Shown here piece by piece: positions 52,517 through 60,855 of a stretch of 64,000 bases of DNA. How positions within the stretch are numbered: position 1 is the first letter of the stretch; each line of letters begins with the position of its first letter. The position numbers were made by a program, and so were the translations under genes. Origin of the DNA: UBA2112 sp964596695 (lineage in GTDB: Bacteria; Patescibacteriota; Saccharimonadia; Saccharimonadales; Saccharimonadaceae); contig CAZQVE010000005.1 of the NCBI GenBank assembly GCA_964596695.1, positions 37,531 through 101,530 on the forward strand. Direction: 5' to 3'. The notes beneath the pieces are model-generated. The model saw nothing but the letters and a program-made list of their open reading frames with translations, had not been told where the DNA came from and did not search any database.

Positions 52517-52719
52517 ATAAAGCACAAACTGAAGAATTAATTAATATTGCATTCTCTGCTGTTANNNNNNNNNNNNNNNNNNNNNNNNNNNNNNNNNNNN
52601 NNNNNNNNNNNNNNNNNNNNNNNNNNNNNNNNNNNNNNNNNNNNNNNNNNNNNNNNNNNNNNNNAGCATGAATAAAGCACAAACTGAAGAATTAATTAAT
52701 ATTGCATTCTCTGCTGTTA
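52510..52719. repeat. 55-nt direct duplication flanking an N gap
   Basis: 52510-52564 is identical to 52665-52719, on either side of the 100-N gap. Two contig ends sharing 55 nt is a typical k-mer overlap, so the true sequence is probably one uninterrupted copy. Confidence 0.9.
52565..52664. other. Assembly gap of 100 N
   Basis: Placeholder gap inside the duplicated start of the 52668 gene. Collapsing the repeat removes it without loss of coding sequence. Confidence 0.95.
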
Positions 52720-52883
52720 TTTTAATAGTATGCATAAGTGCTATAGCTAACTTTAATTTCTTCTATGATATGATAGGGCCGTTTGTTATAATGCTAATTG
52801 CATTTTCGGTAATAGGTATTTTGGTATCAACTTTTATGCTTTACCTGTCTTTGCAAGATTTTAACGATGCCAGGAGTGATTGA
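52668..52883 (+). CDS. Two-pass membrane protein (71 aa)
   Basis: Helices at about 11-32 and 37-60. Its first 17 codons also occur before the gap (52513-52564). After collapsing, its ATG overlaps the stop of 52262-52516 by four bases, like its neighbours. Confidence 0.5.
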   Translation: MNKAQTEELINIAFSAVILIVCISAIANFNFFYDMIGPFVIMLIAFSVIGILVSTFMLYLSLQDFNDARSD

Positions 52884-52888
52884 AAAAA

Positions 52889-53311
52889 ATGGATGATATA
52901 TTTGATGAAATAAAATACTACTATAATTCACGAAACGAAAGAATTCAAAGAGACATTAGAGAAAAATTAGATAAAGAACGTGAAAAGAAACAGAATATAG
53001 AAAATGCAAAAAATATAGCTTTAGACACAATAAGTAAACTTCCTGTCCATGTTCCTTTTACTGTTCAAGCTTACCATCCATACCAAACCGATGAGGAATT
53101 CCAACCTTATATTTATGAAATGGTAATAGAAAATCTTGGCCATTGGACTATAAGGTTAGTCCCTGTTCGTTCTTTTTCAGTAGGATTGTTTGGAACAAGA
53201 AATTTAACAACAGGAGGTGATGATAGAGACGATTACTATTTGGCATTTGCTAACTCAAAAGATAAAGTTCTAAAACAAATCTTAGAACAGGTGAAAAAGA
53301 TAGATGTGTGA
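52889..53311 (+). CDS. Coiled-coil/LPxxxP-family paralogue (140 aa)
   Basis: Long N-terminal coiled coil (RIQRDIREKLDKEREKKQN), then SKLPVHVPFTVQAYHP and beta-rich DHWTIRLVPV-like middle, C-terminal helix NSKDKVLKQILEQVKK. Shares the family plan with 51139, 53668 and 55128. ATG 52889 is preferred over TTG 52880. Confidence 0.5.
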   Translation: MDDIFDEIKYYYNSRNERIQRDIREKLDKEREKKQNIENAKNIALDTISKLPVHVPFTVQAYHPYQTDEEFQPYIYEMVIENLGHWTIRLVPVRSFSVGLFGTRNLTTGGDDRDDYYLAFANSKDKVLKQILEQVKKIDV

Positions 53312-53504
53312 TTGTATAGGATGGAAAGTTGCGTTGATAAATGTTCTCCTTTTGTCAGGAGCAGCATTATTCTTTCTTTTTATGTCACATCCTCCAACTG
53401 TAGAAACATTAGAAGAGAGACAAAACAAAAGCATAGAACTTTGTCAATTAAAACATCCAAATCAGGATCCGAGAATTTGCCAATTGGAGGTTGAGTTGAA
53501 ATAA
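53304..53504 (+). CDS. Signal-anchored small protein (66 aa)
   Basis: Starts MCDCIGWKV, then hydrophobic helix (LLLSGAALFFLFMS), a charged outside part with two cysteines. Overlaps upstream by 8 nt. Confidence 0.5.
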   Translation: MCDCIGWKVALINVLLLSGAALFFLFMSHPPTVETLEERQNKSIELCQLKHPNQDPRICQLEVELK

Positions 53505-53671
53505 TAACATTACTTAGAGTTCAAAAAAGAGAAGGTAATATATTTCACTGCATAACTAGAGAAGGTCATAAACTAGCCTTTGAGACAGTAGGTGAAAGAG
53601 ATCCTAGATTTGGTATAATGATGATGTATTATATTGAAAACAGAGAAATGCCACTGGAGATTCAGACATGA
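53501..53671 (+). CDS. Small protein lacking a canonical start (56 aa)
   Basis: Reads LLRVQKREGNIFHCITREGHKL-type sequence in a frame without early ATG/GTG/TTG; the first codons are ATA ATA, ten bases after ggagg. Its TGA overlaps the next ATG, the usual coupling, which supports translation. Later in-frame ATGs would leave only a fragment. Confidence 0.4.
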   Translation: MITLLRVQKREGNIFHCITREGHKLAFETVGERDPRFGIMMMYYIENREMPLEIQT

Positions 53672-54090
53672 ATATAGAAGACTCATTATTTGACTGCATT
53701 AATCAAAAAATGGAATTCGAACGCAACAAAGAAAAAATGGAAAAAGAAAATGCAAAGATAAGAGAGAAACAAAAGAAAAGATTAATCGAAGATATAAAAC
53801 TATACTTTGGTAAACTAAATGCTGGGCAATATGATTTTCTTACAAGGTTAGGAATGATGAGAGTAACAAGACATAGTGGATTTTGGGCTAGTATGTTATA
53901 TACCGATCTTACATATATAGAAATTAATCCAAACACTATTCAAAAGAATAAACTTTGGTATAACCATGAAATACGAACACTAGAAGTATACGAACTAGAA
54001 CAATTGCAGCAAATTGATCTTGAAGGATGTATATATCAACTCGCAGAAGAAAAAGGATGTATTAAAAAAGGTAGGTTTGAAAAAGAATGA
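53668..54090 (+). CDS. Coiled-coil/FGKL-family paralogue (140 aa)
   Basis: Coiled coil (EFERNKEKMEKENAKIREKQ), then LYFGKLNAGQYDFLTRLG and C-terminal helix LEGCIYQLAEEKG. Closest in wording to 39367-39819 (FFGKLHKDTLFKIRTKG). Confidence 0.55.
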   Translation: MNIEDSLFDCINQKMEFERNKEKMEKENAKIREKQKKRLIEDIKLYFGKLNAGQYDFLTRLGMMRVTRHSGFWASMLYTDLTYIEINPNTIQKNKLWYNHEIRTLEVYELEQLQQIDLEGCIYQLAEEKGCIKKGRFEKE

Positions 54091-54263
54091 TCCTAGTAAC
54101 TATAATTTTTTTTGGACTTGCATTTGCTTGCATTTTTGGAACAGTGCAAATACAAATTACTGATGTTATTCCCAGTGAGTATAAACCTGTCCAATTTTTA
54201 TTGATGATAATAGCATTTATATCAGGATTTATTGCTCTTCTTACATGGGGTGATGATTGGTGA
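54087..54263 (+). CDS. Two-pass membrane microprotein (58 aa)
   Basis: Helices at about 2-20 and 36-54 (VTIIFFGLAFACIFGT; LLMIIAFISGFIALLTW). ATGA overlaps on both ends. Confidence 0.5.
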   Translation: MILVTIIFFGLAFACIFGTVQIQITDVIPSEYKPVQFLLMIIAFISGFIALLTWGDDW

Positions 54264-54697
54264 AGTGGATAGCAACGTTACTAATTCCAACTACGAGATG
54301 TTGGGAAATGGATAAGGCTTTAATGAAAGCGTATAGAGGTTATGATCCTGGTGATGACAACAATTTATACATACATGTAGATTGGACAACAATAAAACAC
54401 TGGAACTTAAAGGAAGCATTAGAGTCAATAGAAGCAACGCAAAAAGAATTTTGGAGTAACTTTGAGTATATGAACGATGGTAAGCATACAGGAAATTTGC
54501 ATCATTTCGTTCACTGCGCTCATAAGATGGATCTGATAAAGAACTTTTATTCTAATTACCTAATAGGATACTACAATTTCCAAAATCCATACATAACGCC
54601 TTACTTTGCTAATATCTTTACTAAGGATCAGCTAGAAGGTTACTTGAGAGATATATCACCAAATCCTTTCATGTTGGATGTGCATGTAAAAATATGA
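54260..54697 (+). CDS. Hypothetical protein (145 aa)
   Basis: GTG start overlapping the preceding stop. Contains aromatic- and acidic-rich DPGDDNNLYIHVDWTTIKHW and HHFVHCAHKMDLIKNFYSNY; the His/Cys cluster could bind metal. Ends NPFMLDVHVKI. No family recognised. Confidence 0.5.
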   Translation: MKWIATLLIPTTRCWEMDKALMKAYRGYDPGDDNNLYIHVDWTTIKHWNLKEALESIEATQKEFWSNFEYMNDGKHTGNLHHFVHCAHKMDLIKNFYSNYLIGYYNFQNPYITPYFANIFTKDQLEGYLRDISPNPFMLDVHVKI

Positions 54698-54870
54698 ACA
54701 AACAAGAGATCTTAGAGAGAGTAGAAAAACTTACAAATATTGCTATTCTTTGGTATTGCCAAATGCAATATTTTGACCGTAAATATGAAAGAAACGAACC
54801 ATTAGATAAAGAGATAGAAAAGGCTAAAGATAAAGAATTGTTAAAGGCTCTGGAGGAATTATTAAAATGA
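54694..54870 (+). CDS. Small helical protein (58 aa)
   Basis: Amphipathic helices (EILERVEKLTNIAILWYCQM; EIEKAKDKELLKALEEL). Coupled by overlaps on both sides. Confidence 0.5.
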   Translation: MNKQEILERVEKLTNIAILWYCQMQYFDRKYERNEPLDKEIEKAKDKELLKALEELLK

Positions 54871-54968
54871 AGTGTCCTTTATGTGGTAGACCAAAAAGAC
54901 TTGAATCAGATTGGGGATGTTTTATTTGTAATTTTAGATTCGAGGGGTTATTGTATGACAAACAATAG
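54867..54968 (+). CDS. Zinc-ribbon microprotein (33 aa)
   Basis: CPLCGRPKR and CFICNFRF, a minimal zinc ribbon; start overlaps the upstream stop and end overlaps the next start. Confidence 0.45.
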   Translation: MKCPLCGRPKRLESDWGCFICNFRFEGLLYDKQ

Positions 54969-55131
54969 ATCCTATCAAGAATACCAAGAGGGACAAGCAT
55001 TTAGAATGCCCAATGAGAAGGAACAGAAAAAAATAGCTATCGAAGGTCAGCAACGATTAGTTGACGAATGTATCGATCCTATTCAAAAGGAAAGATATAA
55101 ACGTGGATTGGAGATACTGAAAAGAGAATGA
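54955..55131 (+). CDS. Hypothetical protein (58 aa)
   Basis: ATG 54955 lies inside the zinc-ribbon gene. Charged helical product (NEKEQKKIAIEGQQRL; QKERYKRGLEILK). Unrecognised. Confidence 0.45.
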   Translation: MTNNRSYQEYQEGQAFRMPNEKEQKKIAIEGQQRLVDECIDPIQKERYKRGLEILKRE

Positions 55132-55442
55132 ATAGAGAAGATGTTCTAAACAAACTACATAGACAAAGAAACGATGCTTTTAATAAGAAAATAACTTTAA
55201 ACATTGCAATCCAAAGAGAGTTTATGGCAATACCTGAGGGAGGATATAGTGTTAGTATCCTAAATGGTATCGAAATTAATATCCATAAAGTAGACAATTA
55301 TTGGGGTAGTCCTAAACTCGATATACATGTTTTTAGAGAAACGACTGAAAAACGACTTTTGAGTATAGAAGATATGGAATTAATCTTGGAAAACAAAGAA
55401 GAAATATGGAGGAAAATAGGGGAGAAATATGTTAACAAATAA
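55128..55442 (+). CDS. IPxGxY-family paralogue (104 aa)
   Basis: FMAIPEGGYSVSILNGIEI and SIEDMELILENKEEIWRKI match the family seen at 51139 (LPKGEYHFDI; IVNNKDKVIK). Strand-rich core with a closing helix. Function unknown. Confidence 0.5.
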   Translation: MNREDVLNKLHRQRNDAFNKKITLNIAIQREFMAIPEGGYSVSILNGIEINIHKVDNYWGSPKLDIHVFRETTEKRLLSIEDMELILENKEEIWRKIGEKYVNK

Positions 55443-55650
55443 AGATACTTTGAGGACAATTGCTGAATTTATTAATAAACTCTCAGAAGATCAAAAAGAA
55501 TTATTTTTTTCTATGATAACAGAAGCTAAAATAAAAGGTAAATCTAGCATCAATAAAAAGGACTCTTGGTTAGTTGACCAAATCAAAAAAGATATTGCTC
55601 TCTATGATAGTCTTCCTGATTGGTTAAAACATTCAAATAGGGGTAAGTAA
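55429..55650 (+). CDS. Small helical protein (73 aa)
   Basis: Helical (LRTIAEFINKLSEDQKELFF; WLVDQIKKDIALYDSLP). Overlaps the previous gene by 14 nt; operon end before a gacgtagacgATG start. Confidence 0.5.
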   Translation: MLTNKDTLRTIAEFINKLSEDQKELFFSMITEAKIKGKSSINKKDSWLVDQIKKDIALYDSLPDWLKHSNRGK

Positions 55651-55671
55651 TTACTCTGTTTGACGTAGACG

Positions 55672-55911
55672 ATGGACACAGAGAGAGATTTTCACTTAGG
55701 TGAAATAACTAAATATTTTGAAGACGAAGGATACAGACATTTTTTTACATTTAGGAAAGATTATGAAGACGACTATACTCTAGAAATAACTTTTCCAGAC
55801 TTTGTAATGTTTTCAACTAACCATTTGAAAGCATTGGAACCATTAGTAAAAGTTACCTATATTCGACCTTTGAAAGATAAAGGTATAGTATTAGAGTGTG
55901 AGAAATTATGA
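55672..55911 (+). CDS. Hypothetical protein (79 aa)
   Basis: Alpha/beta small protein (HLGEITKYFEDEGYRHFFTF; DYTLEITFPDFVMF). ATG in the recurring gacgtaga start context. Coupled to the next gene. Confidence 0.5.
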   Translation: MDTERDFHLGEITKYFEDEGYRHFFTFRKDYEDDYTLEITFPDFVMFSTNHLKALEPLVKVTYIRPLKDKGIVLECEKL

Positions 55912-56225
55912 AAATTCTTTTAGAAATTGATATTGAAGCAAAGTCTGATGTCGTAGATATGGAACAGTATGATAAAGACTTGCAAGACCATATAGATGAT
56001 GATAATTACGATCCAGAGTTTAAAGTTCTCGTTCCAAAGACTAAAGTATCAGAAGTTGCACTAAAGAACTTTAAAGAGAGATTAAAGCGATTCTTAGAAG
56101 ATGTAGATGAGGATGATAGTTTCCTAGATTGGGTAGCAAGTGAACTAGAAATAGATTTAGACGATTATCCCTTTAGTCAATGGTTTAACATGACCATTAA
56201 GGTAGACGGTGAAAAAGTAGTATGA
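55908..56225 (+). CDS. Acidic hypothetical protein (105 aa)
   Basis: Begins with a strand MKILLEIDIEAKSDV and is dominated by Asp/Glu (DKDLQDHIDDDNYDPEF; EDVDEDDSFLDW). Might mimic nucleic acid, speculation only. ATGA coupling to the kinase. Confidence 0.5.
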   Translation: MKILLEIDIEAKSDVVDMEQYDKDLQDHIDDDNYDPEFKVLVPKTKVSEVALKNFKERLKRFLEDVDEDDSFLDWVASELEIDLDDYPFSQWFNMTIKVDGEKVV

Positions 56226-56761
56226 TAGTAATAATTGCTCCTTTTGGTAGTGGTAAGACTACTCTAGCTTCAAAACTAGGAGGTAACGTTCTGTATAATA
56301 CAGATCATACGGTCTTTGATAGATCTGAATTTGTTGGTAAATATGAAGAATTAGCCTATGAGATACAGGTTGCTATAATGCACAATCATCATGATCTTAT
56401 AAAGAGTACACTTAACACTAGAGAATTAGTGATGGATTCAGGCTTTATAGAGCACAAGTTCTACAATCAGGCTAAATATATGATTGGTAGGTATAGTCTG
56501 GAGAAAAAAAGGATTATAGATAGAATGCATAGTGAACTTAGTAAAGATATACCAAAACCTGATGTTACTATAAGATTACATACTTCGGTAAAGCAAACAG
56601 TTCAAAATATTATAGCAAGAGGTAGAAGACCCGTTAAGGACGTAGATGGATTGTTTAGTTATATTAGTATCTTGAAGGATCAGTATGATAATTATAAAGC
56701 GGATATAGATTTTAATTTTGGTGATGATGTGAATGATTTGGTGTCAGCACTGCGACGATAA
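56222..56761 (+). CDS. P-loop deoxynucleoside-kinase-like protein
   Basis: N-terminal P-loop IIAPFGSGKTTLASKLGG; a DRSEF-like segment; MDSGFIEHKFY; PDVTIRLHTSVKQTVQNII followed by ARGRRPVKDVDGLFSY and YDNY, resembling the LID and C-terminal region of dNK-type kinases. 179 residues. A role in salvaging deoxynucleosides fits the rest of the nucleotide genes; a polynucleotide kinase is the alternative. Confidence 0.6.
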   Translation: MIVIIAPFGSGKTTLASKLGGNVLYNTDHTVFDRSEFVGKYEELAYEIQVAIMHNHHDLIKSTLNTRELVMDSGFIEHKFYNQAKYMIGRYSLEKKRIIDRMHSELSKDIPKPDVTIRLHTSVKQTVQNIIARGRRPVKDVDGLFSYISILKDQYDNYKADIDFNFGDDVNDLVSALRR

Positions 56762-57401
56762 TTCTAGTCCCGCAGTCAGAGAAGGGTTACTCTGCTGCGG
56801 TATATGCAATAGAGGACTCGTTCGTAAAAAAGAAGGTTGTGTTGTATGTGGGTATGATGCTAAATATGGATTTGGATGTGATGGATGTGGTCAAAGATGT
56901 TGTGGTAGACATATTATAAAAAGAAGTGTTCATGGGTTTAGTGTTTGGTGTTGTCCTTATTGCTTTGCTAGGAGTGAGGAAAAATGGCACAAAGAAAAAT
57001 ATAGTAACGGATATGGAGATTATACTTTTGTTTATTCTAGAAGATTAGGACATTACATTTGGGATGGATTTTATAATCCTAGAAATTGCAGAACATGCGG
57101 TCAAGATTTACCTAGAAAAATATGCTATAGATGTAATGATAGAGGGGATCAAAGGAAGATAACTATGGGTCATTATTGTTGTGTTGACATGTATGAATTT
57201 CATATTGATAGAGACATATTCAATTTAAAGGAATTACCAACTCGAAAAGTTAAAGACTATTACATTATGAAAAATCCTGTATATGACGCTTGGGGGGATC
57301 CTAATGGTAGAGGGTATAGTTTGTTAGCATGCCCCTGGTGCGGATACAAAGACTTGAAGAATCTATTCATATATGCTCAGGGGAAAATTAGATATGAGTA
57401 A
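56733..57401 (+). CDS. Multi-zinc-ribbon protein (222 aa)
   Basis: At least seven Cys pairs: CQHCDD, CGIC, CVVCGYDAK, CDGCGQRC, CPYC, CRTCGQ, CYRC and CPWCG. Metal-binding modules fill the chain, with an aromatic spacer (YTFVYSRRLGHYIWDGFY). The largest member of the zinc-ribbon set; overlaps the kinase end by 29 nt. Confidence 0.6.
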   Translation: MIWCQHCDDNSSPAVREGLLCCGICNRGLVRKKEGCVVCGYDAKYGFGCDGCGQRCCGRHIIKRSVHGFSVWCCPYCFARSEEKWHKEKYSNGYGDYTFVYSRRLGHYIWDGFYNPRNCRTCGQDLPRKICYRCNDRGDQRKITMGHYCCVDMYEFHIDRDIFNLKELPTRKVKDYYIMKNPVYDAWGDPNGRGYSLLACPWCGYKDLKNLFIYAQGKIRYE

Positions 57402-57573
57402 TGATTACTATCCCCACGCTAAATGTGATGGATGTAATTGTCCTTTGACCGAAAGGTCAGGTAGTAACAGTTATGGAGAATTTAGCCATACCGTTACTGC
57501 AACAGAGAAAATAGTAACATATTGTGATATGTGTGATCCAAATCAAATGGTGCCTGAGCCTGGGATGTGGTAA
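57394..57573 (+). CDS. Zinc-ribbon small protein (59 aa)
   Basis: CDGCNCPL and CDMCDP with a strand-rich middle (ATEKIVTY). Overlaps both neighbours slightly. A single treble-clef-like site is likely. Confidence 0.5.
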   Translation: MSNDYYPHAKCDGCNCPLTERSGSNSYGEFSHTVTATEKIVTYCDMCDPNQMVPEPGMW

Positions 57574-57698
57574 GAATATATAACCATCCATTAGGAAAGC
57601 AATATGTGCAATTGTGTATGTGGTGTAGAATGTATAATTTTGATAAGGATAAATATTGTTGTTATTGTGGACATAAATTAGGTGTAAATAAATGGTAA
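57567..57698 (+). CDS. Zinc-ribbon microprotein (43 aa)
   Basis: GTG start overlapping the previous stop. CMWCRMYN and CCYCGHK form a zinc ribbon. Coupled to the next ATG. Confidence 0.45.
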   Translation: MVRIYNHPLGKQYVQLCMWCRMYNFDKDKYCCYCGHKLGVNKW

Positions 57699-57877
57699 CT
57701 AAATTTATTTGGGTAGATAATAGCTGTGCTAGTCATACTAAGTATGAATACGGGAAAAAGTTTGAAGAGATATTTAATAACGAGTTAAATGAGGAGCAAA
57801 GAAAGACAGCAAAGATTATTCATATTAGACATGCAGAATTCATGATTTGGTATGAAGACGATGGAAAATGGCCTTAA
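57692..57877 (+). CDS. Hypothetical protein (61 aa)
   Basis: Small alpha/beta product (TKFIWVDNSCASHTKYEYG; KTAKIIHIRHAEFMIWY). Unrecognised. Confidence 0.45.
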   Translation: MVTKFIWVDNSCASHTKYEYGKKFEEIFNNELNEEQRKTAKIIHIRHAEFMIWYEDDGKWP

Positions 57878-58125
57878 AAAAGTATTTGATAGAAAACTGT
57901 AATCATAAGATAGTAGCTTATTCCTATTCTCCTAAAAGAAGTAAAGATAACATTTTATTTCCTTGTTATGCAAAAAGCAAGCGGGTACATGAGGAGGATT
58001 ATGATATGATATGGGATGACATCTATTCAAATGGTAAGTATATAGGTTCTACAATGAAATACTATGAAGCGAGAAGTTTATTATTAGATAAGATTCCAGA
58101 GTTGATAGCATGTGAACGTATGTAA
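57868..58125 (+). CDS. Hypothetical protein (85 aa)
   Basis: Overlaps the preceding gene by 10 nt. N-terminal Cys-His and a strand/helix mix (YSYSPKRSKDNILFPCYAK; YYEARSLLLDKIPELIAC). Unknown function. Confidence 0.45.
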   Translation: MALKKYLIENCNHKIVAYSYSPKRSKDNILFPCYAKSKRVHEEDYDMIWDDIYSNGKYIGSTMKYYEARSLLLDKIPELIACERM

Positions 58126-58309
58126 TTGGTTGTGTTACCATGAACCCAAAAATGGGTATAACATGTATAAAAAAGGGTATAAAAGATGCACTAGATGTCA
58201 AAGGTGGATTTTATCTAGTAGTAGTAGATCAAATTGTTACTGTTGCAAAAGTAAACTACGGGTAACGGGGGTAGTAAAGAGTCCTGATAGGATCATTGTA
58301 TATTATTAA
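58112..58309 (+). CDS. Zinc-ribbon microprotein (65 aa)
   Basis: GTG start. CNWLC, CTRCQRW and CYCCKSK; a strand-rich tail. Last gene of the long plus-strand run; overlaps a convergent lectin-like gene by 17 nt. Confidence 0.45.
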   Translation: MNVCNWLCYHEPKNGYNMYKKGYKRCTRCQRWILSSSSRSNCYCCKSKLRVTGVVKSPDRIIVYY

Positions 58310-58982
58310 CGTAAATGTTATCAAATTGGCCCTTGCAGTCTTCTACATAGAATCCTATCTTACCGTTACTCATGACACTCGATACTTGGGCTAATCCTCC
58401 GGTTATACTATCAAAGCCTATTGTTCCGTCGTCTGTAACATCACACATTAGTTCGTCATTGATCCAGACTTTAATATTTCTTCCTACAGCTTTAACTCGG
58501 AAATTATACCAAGTGTCTAAGGTGAAAGAATGGCCTTCGGATGTGAAGAGGAATTGTTGCTGATCTTGACTTGCTACGTCGTGGATTTGATTATCAGGGG
58601 TTATAACTTGGGTTGTTCCTAGTTTGATATAGTCTTTCTTTCCAAGCTCAAATCCCCCGTTTGATTTTAACATACAGTAGTAGTGATGCGTGTCGTCAGT
58701 AAATCGGAACATAAACCAAGCTGTTTCCCATGCATTAGGAACGTCTCTGTTTTGAGAGACGGTTTTCATTTTAAATGTAGCATCAAAGTTAAAAAAGCAT
58801 TTTTGAGCGAGGATAAGGCAAGCACTTGTTCCTTCCTCGTTGTCTTGAGGTTGTAAGGTCATTACATCCTCTTGAACACCTACTATTCCAAATCCATTGT
58901 ATATACATTTCCATCTTCCATTTGGTGAGATTTCTCCATCATTTAAAGTATAATTTGACCAATTAAAGGTATCATAGAACAT
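58293..58982 (-). CDS. ConA/LamG-like lectin-domain protein (229 aa)
   Basis: WETAWFMFRFTDDTHHYYCML, ELGKKDY, TWYNFRVKAVGRNIKVWIN and NGKIGFYVEDCKGQFDNIYV match the DUF1080/LamG-type fold seen in thaumarchaeal extracellular proteins (recalled, not searched). No signal peptide or anchor. A surface-binding virion protein or a secreted decoy is likely. It stands alone between the dense plus-strand run and the repeat region. Confidence 0.65.
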   Translation of the reverse strand: MFYDTFNWSNYTLNDGEISPNGRWKCIYNGFGIVGVQEDVMTLQPQDNEEGTSACLILAQKCFFNFDATFKMKTVSQNRDVPNAWETAWFMFRFTDDTHHYYCMLKSNGGFELGKKDYIKLGTTQVITPDNQIHDVASQDQQQFLFTSEGHSFTLDTWYNFRVKAVGRNIKVWINDELMCDVTDDGTIGFDSITGGLAQVSSVMSNGKIGFYVEDCKGQFDNIYVNNIQ

Positions 58983-59859
58983 AGTAGTATTACCTTAACT
59001 TCCCTATTTAAAGAGACTCCTTTTTCAATATTTACCAAAAAAATAAGGGGGGGGTAACGAGGGAGCGTAGCGACCGAGGTAAAGGTAAAAATAAGGTATC
59101 CAATGTGCCGATATTGGGTTCCCTTTCCAATTTCCTCAATTTCTGAACGGGTGGGGGTATCGTTCTGTTTTTATGAACGTTCTGCTCAGTCGCTTCGCTC
59201 CTTCGCAATGGTAACGACGATATACATACATTACCAATACGAATATCGTTACCAAGTTGGTATGAAACCCGTCTAGATGTTAACATGTTATTGTATGTTA
59301 TGCGATACTAGCGAAAAAAAGAACGATATGCACTAAGGTATCTGTCATGTAGTAGTATAGTAGTAGTATAGTAGTAATAATCATATCATTATGTATAGTA
59401 GTAACATAGTAGTATACTAGTAACACACTACATACTATATATAGGTTACTATATATGAATATACATACGGCCACATTATAGTGGCCGATATGGGTAACGC
59501 ATATATACAATGTGTGTTATTGATTACTAATAACGGGATACGTTATTATGAGTATAAGAACATTACTCATATACAGAATGTTACATATTTTAGTAACGAT
59601 CAGAAGTATTTGTGCTCGGCTACGCCTCGCATGCTAGTCTTATTACTACTATCATACTACTCTAGATATACGACTTATACATATTGGATATACATATCTA
59701 GATATTGACTATATTATACATCTTCTTACTTATCTTGTTACCTTGGTGCCGAATGTTCTTAAAAGTAGGATGCTCAACTATACTCAATAATCAGATTAAT
59801 TTTTGTTATTAACTATAGAAATGTAAGTTAGTAACGTTCCACTACTAAGTTGTAGTTTC
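58983..59859. other. Repeat-rich non-coding region, candidate replication origin
   Basis: No credible gene in 877 nt. Contents in order: eight G (59047-59054); a 17-bp imperfect inverted repeat (59062-59078 with 59185-59201, arms ggagcgtagcgaccgag); many gtaac/gttac words, several as taacgat or atcgtta; dense gtagtatagtagta-type runs (about 59350-59430); a 6-bp palindrome ggccac/gtggcc about 59468-59486. Strand direction of genes changes around it. Confidence 0.5.
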
Positions 59860-60528
59860 CTAGTTTTGTTTTAGCTTTAGGTAGTTTATAAAGTCACCGT
59901 ATTGTTTCCACCTTATGCCATCATACTTTTTGGATTCTACTTTATAGTATTGATCTAGCTTGTATTCGTTCATTGTTCCCAAAAGTTGAACTCCAATTTC
60001 TTCTTTCTGTTTTTTGATTTTGCTTTCCAAAATTGCCAAATCGTCTTCTAAATATGGACTATTCGGATTTAGGTAATTGTATATAAATCGGGTCTTCTCT
60101 AATACGCTCTTTACTTTGGTCTTTTTGCCTTCTAGTTTTCGCACCTTGCTTGTTTGAATTACCCCTAATGAATTGGATAATAGGGTATATCTTTGTGAGT
60201 CGTTAAGGTTAGAATCAAATATAGTTTTCAGATTTTGAATTAATCTTTTACCTTTTATGATTTCGGGACTTAATATTATTTCTACCTCGTTAATCCTACC
60301 TATCACTAAGCCTGATATTAAAGACGCTAAACTAACCTTGCTTAATTCGTAGTTTTCAAATTTGATTTGAATTAATTTAGAATATGGTAATATATCTTCA
60401 AGAGTAATGATTTTAATGTCTTTGTCACTTTGTTCGTTCGCTGTTCCGTACATATGCGAACCGATAACAACAAAGGCAATATTATGCTTATCAGTAATAT
60501 TATAAGTCTCTGGAAAAGTAAACATCAA
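59860..60528 (-). CDS. MNT-type nucleotidyltransferase-like protein
   Basis: FVVIGSHMYGTANEQSDKDIKII is the Pol-beta superfamily GS...D-x-D motif (usual GSRARG...SDxDL). A helical charged second half follows (EGKKTKVKSVLEKTRF; LESKIKKQKEEIGVQL). Such proteins transfer nucleotides to proteins or small molecules (as in HEPN-MNT modules, DNA repair, or tRNA modification). No adjacent HEPN partner is evident. 222 residues. Confidence 0.7.
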   Translation of the reverse strand: MMFTFPETYNITDKHNIAFVVIGSHMYGTANEQSDKDIKIITLEDILPYSKLIQIKFENYELSKVSLASLISGLVIGRINEVEIILSPEIIKGKRLIQNLKTIFDSNLNDSQRYTLLSNSLGVIQTSKVRKLEGKKTKVKSVLEKTRFIYNYLNPNSPYLEDDLAILESKIKKQKEEIGVQLLGTMNEYKLDQYYKVESKKYDGIRWKQYGDFINYLKLKQN

Positions 60529-60558
60529 ATAGAATGAAAGATAGAGAAATAAAAAGGT

Positions 60559-60783
60559 TTATTTTTTTACTATATCCATAGTTACAACTTTCGTATCAAA
60601 ATTTATATTCCAAAGTCTTAAGCCTAATTGTTCTAATTCTTTTATATCTATTCCGTAAATAGCTAACCTTGGATTTTTTCTATTTAGTTGTATCCATATC
60701 ATATTTTCACCCGCTTTGGTTACAAATTCTAATTTATTTCCTAAGATTTTTTCTATTTTTTCATTTAATTGTTGTTTGTTCAT
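60559..60783 (-). CDS. Hypothetical protein (74 aa)
   Basis: Compact alpha/beta protein (QLNEKIEKILGNKLEFV; NPRLAIYGIDIKELEQLGL). A conserved promoter-like ttctaa...tagaatt element and tttatatatt lie upstream on the minus strand. Unrecognised. Confidence 0.5.
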   Translation of the reverse strand: MNKQQLNEKIEKILGNKLEFVTKAGENMIWIQLNRKNPRLAIYGIDIKELEQLGLRLWNINFDTKVVTMDIVKK

Positions 60784-60855
60784 AACTAGATTTCGCAGTT
60801 ATAATATATAAAAGGTATTTGTTAATTCCAACAAAAACGTATAATTCTAAAAGTA

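Noticed and set aside
59032..59708. Frames of 70-84 codons in the repeat region
   Set aside because: Low-complexity tyrosine/valine/isoleucine runs come from the gtagta repeats; no start signals.
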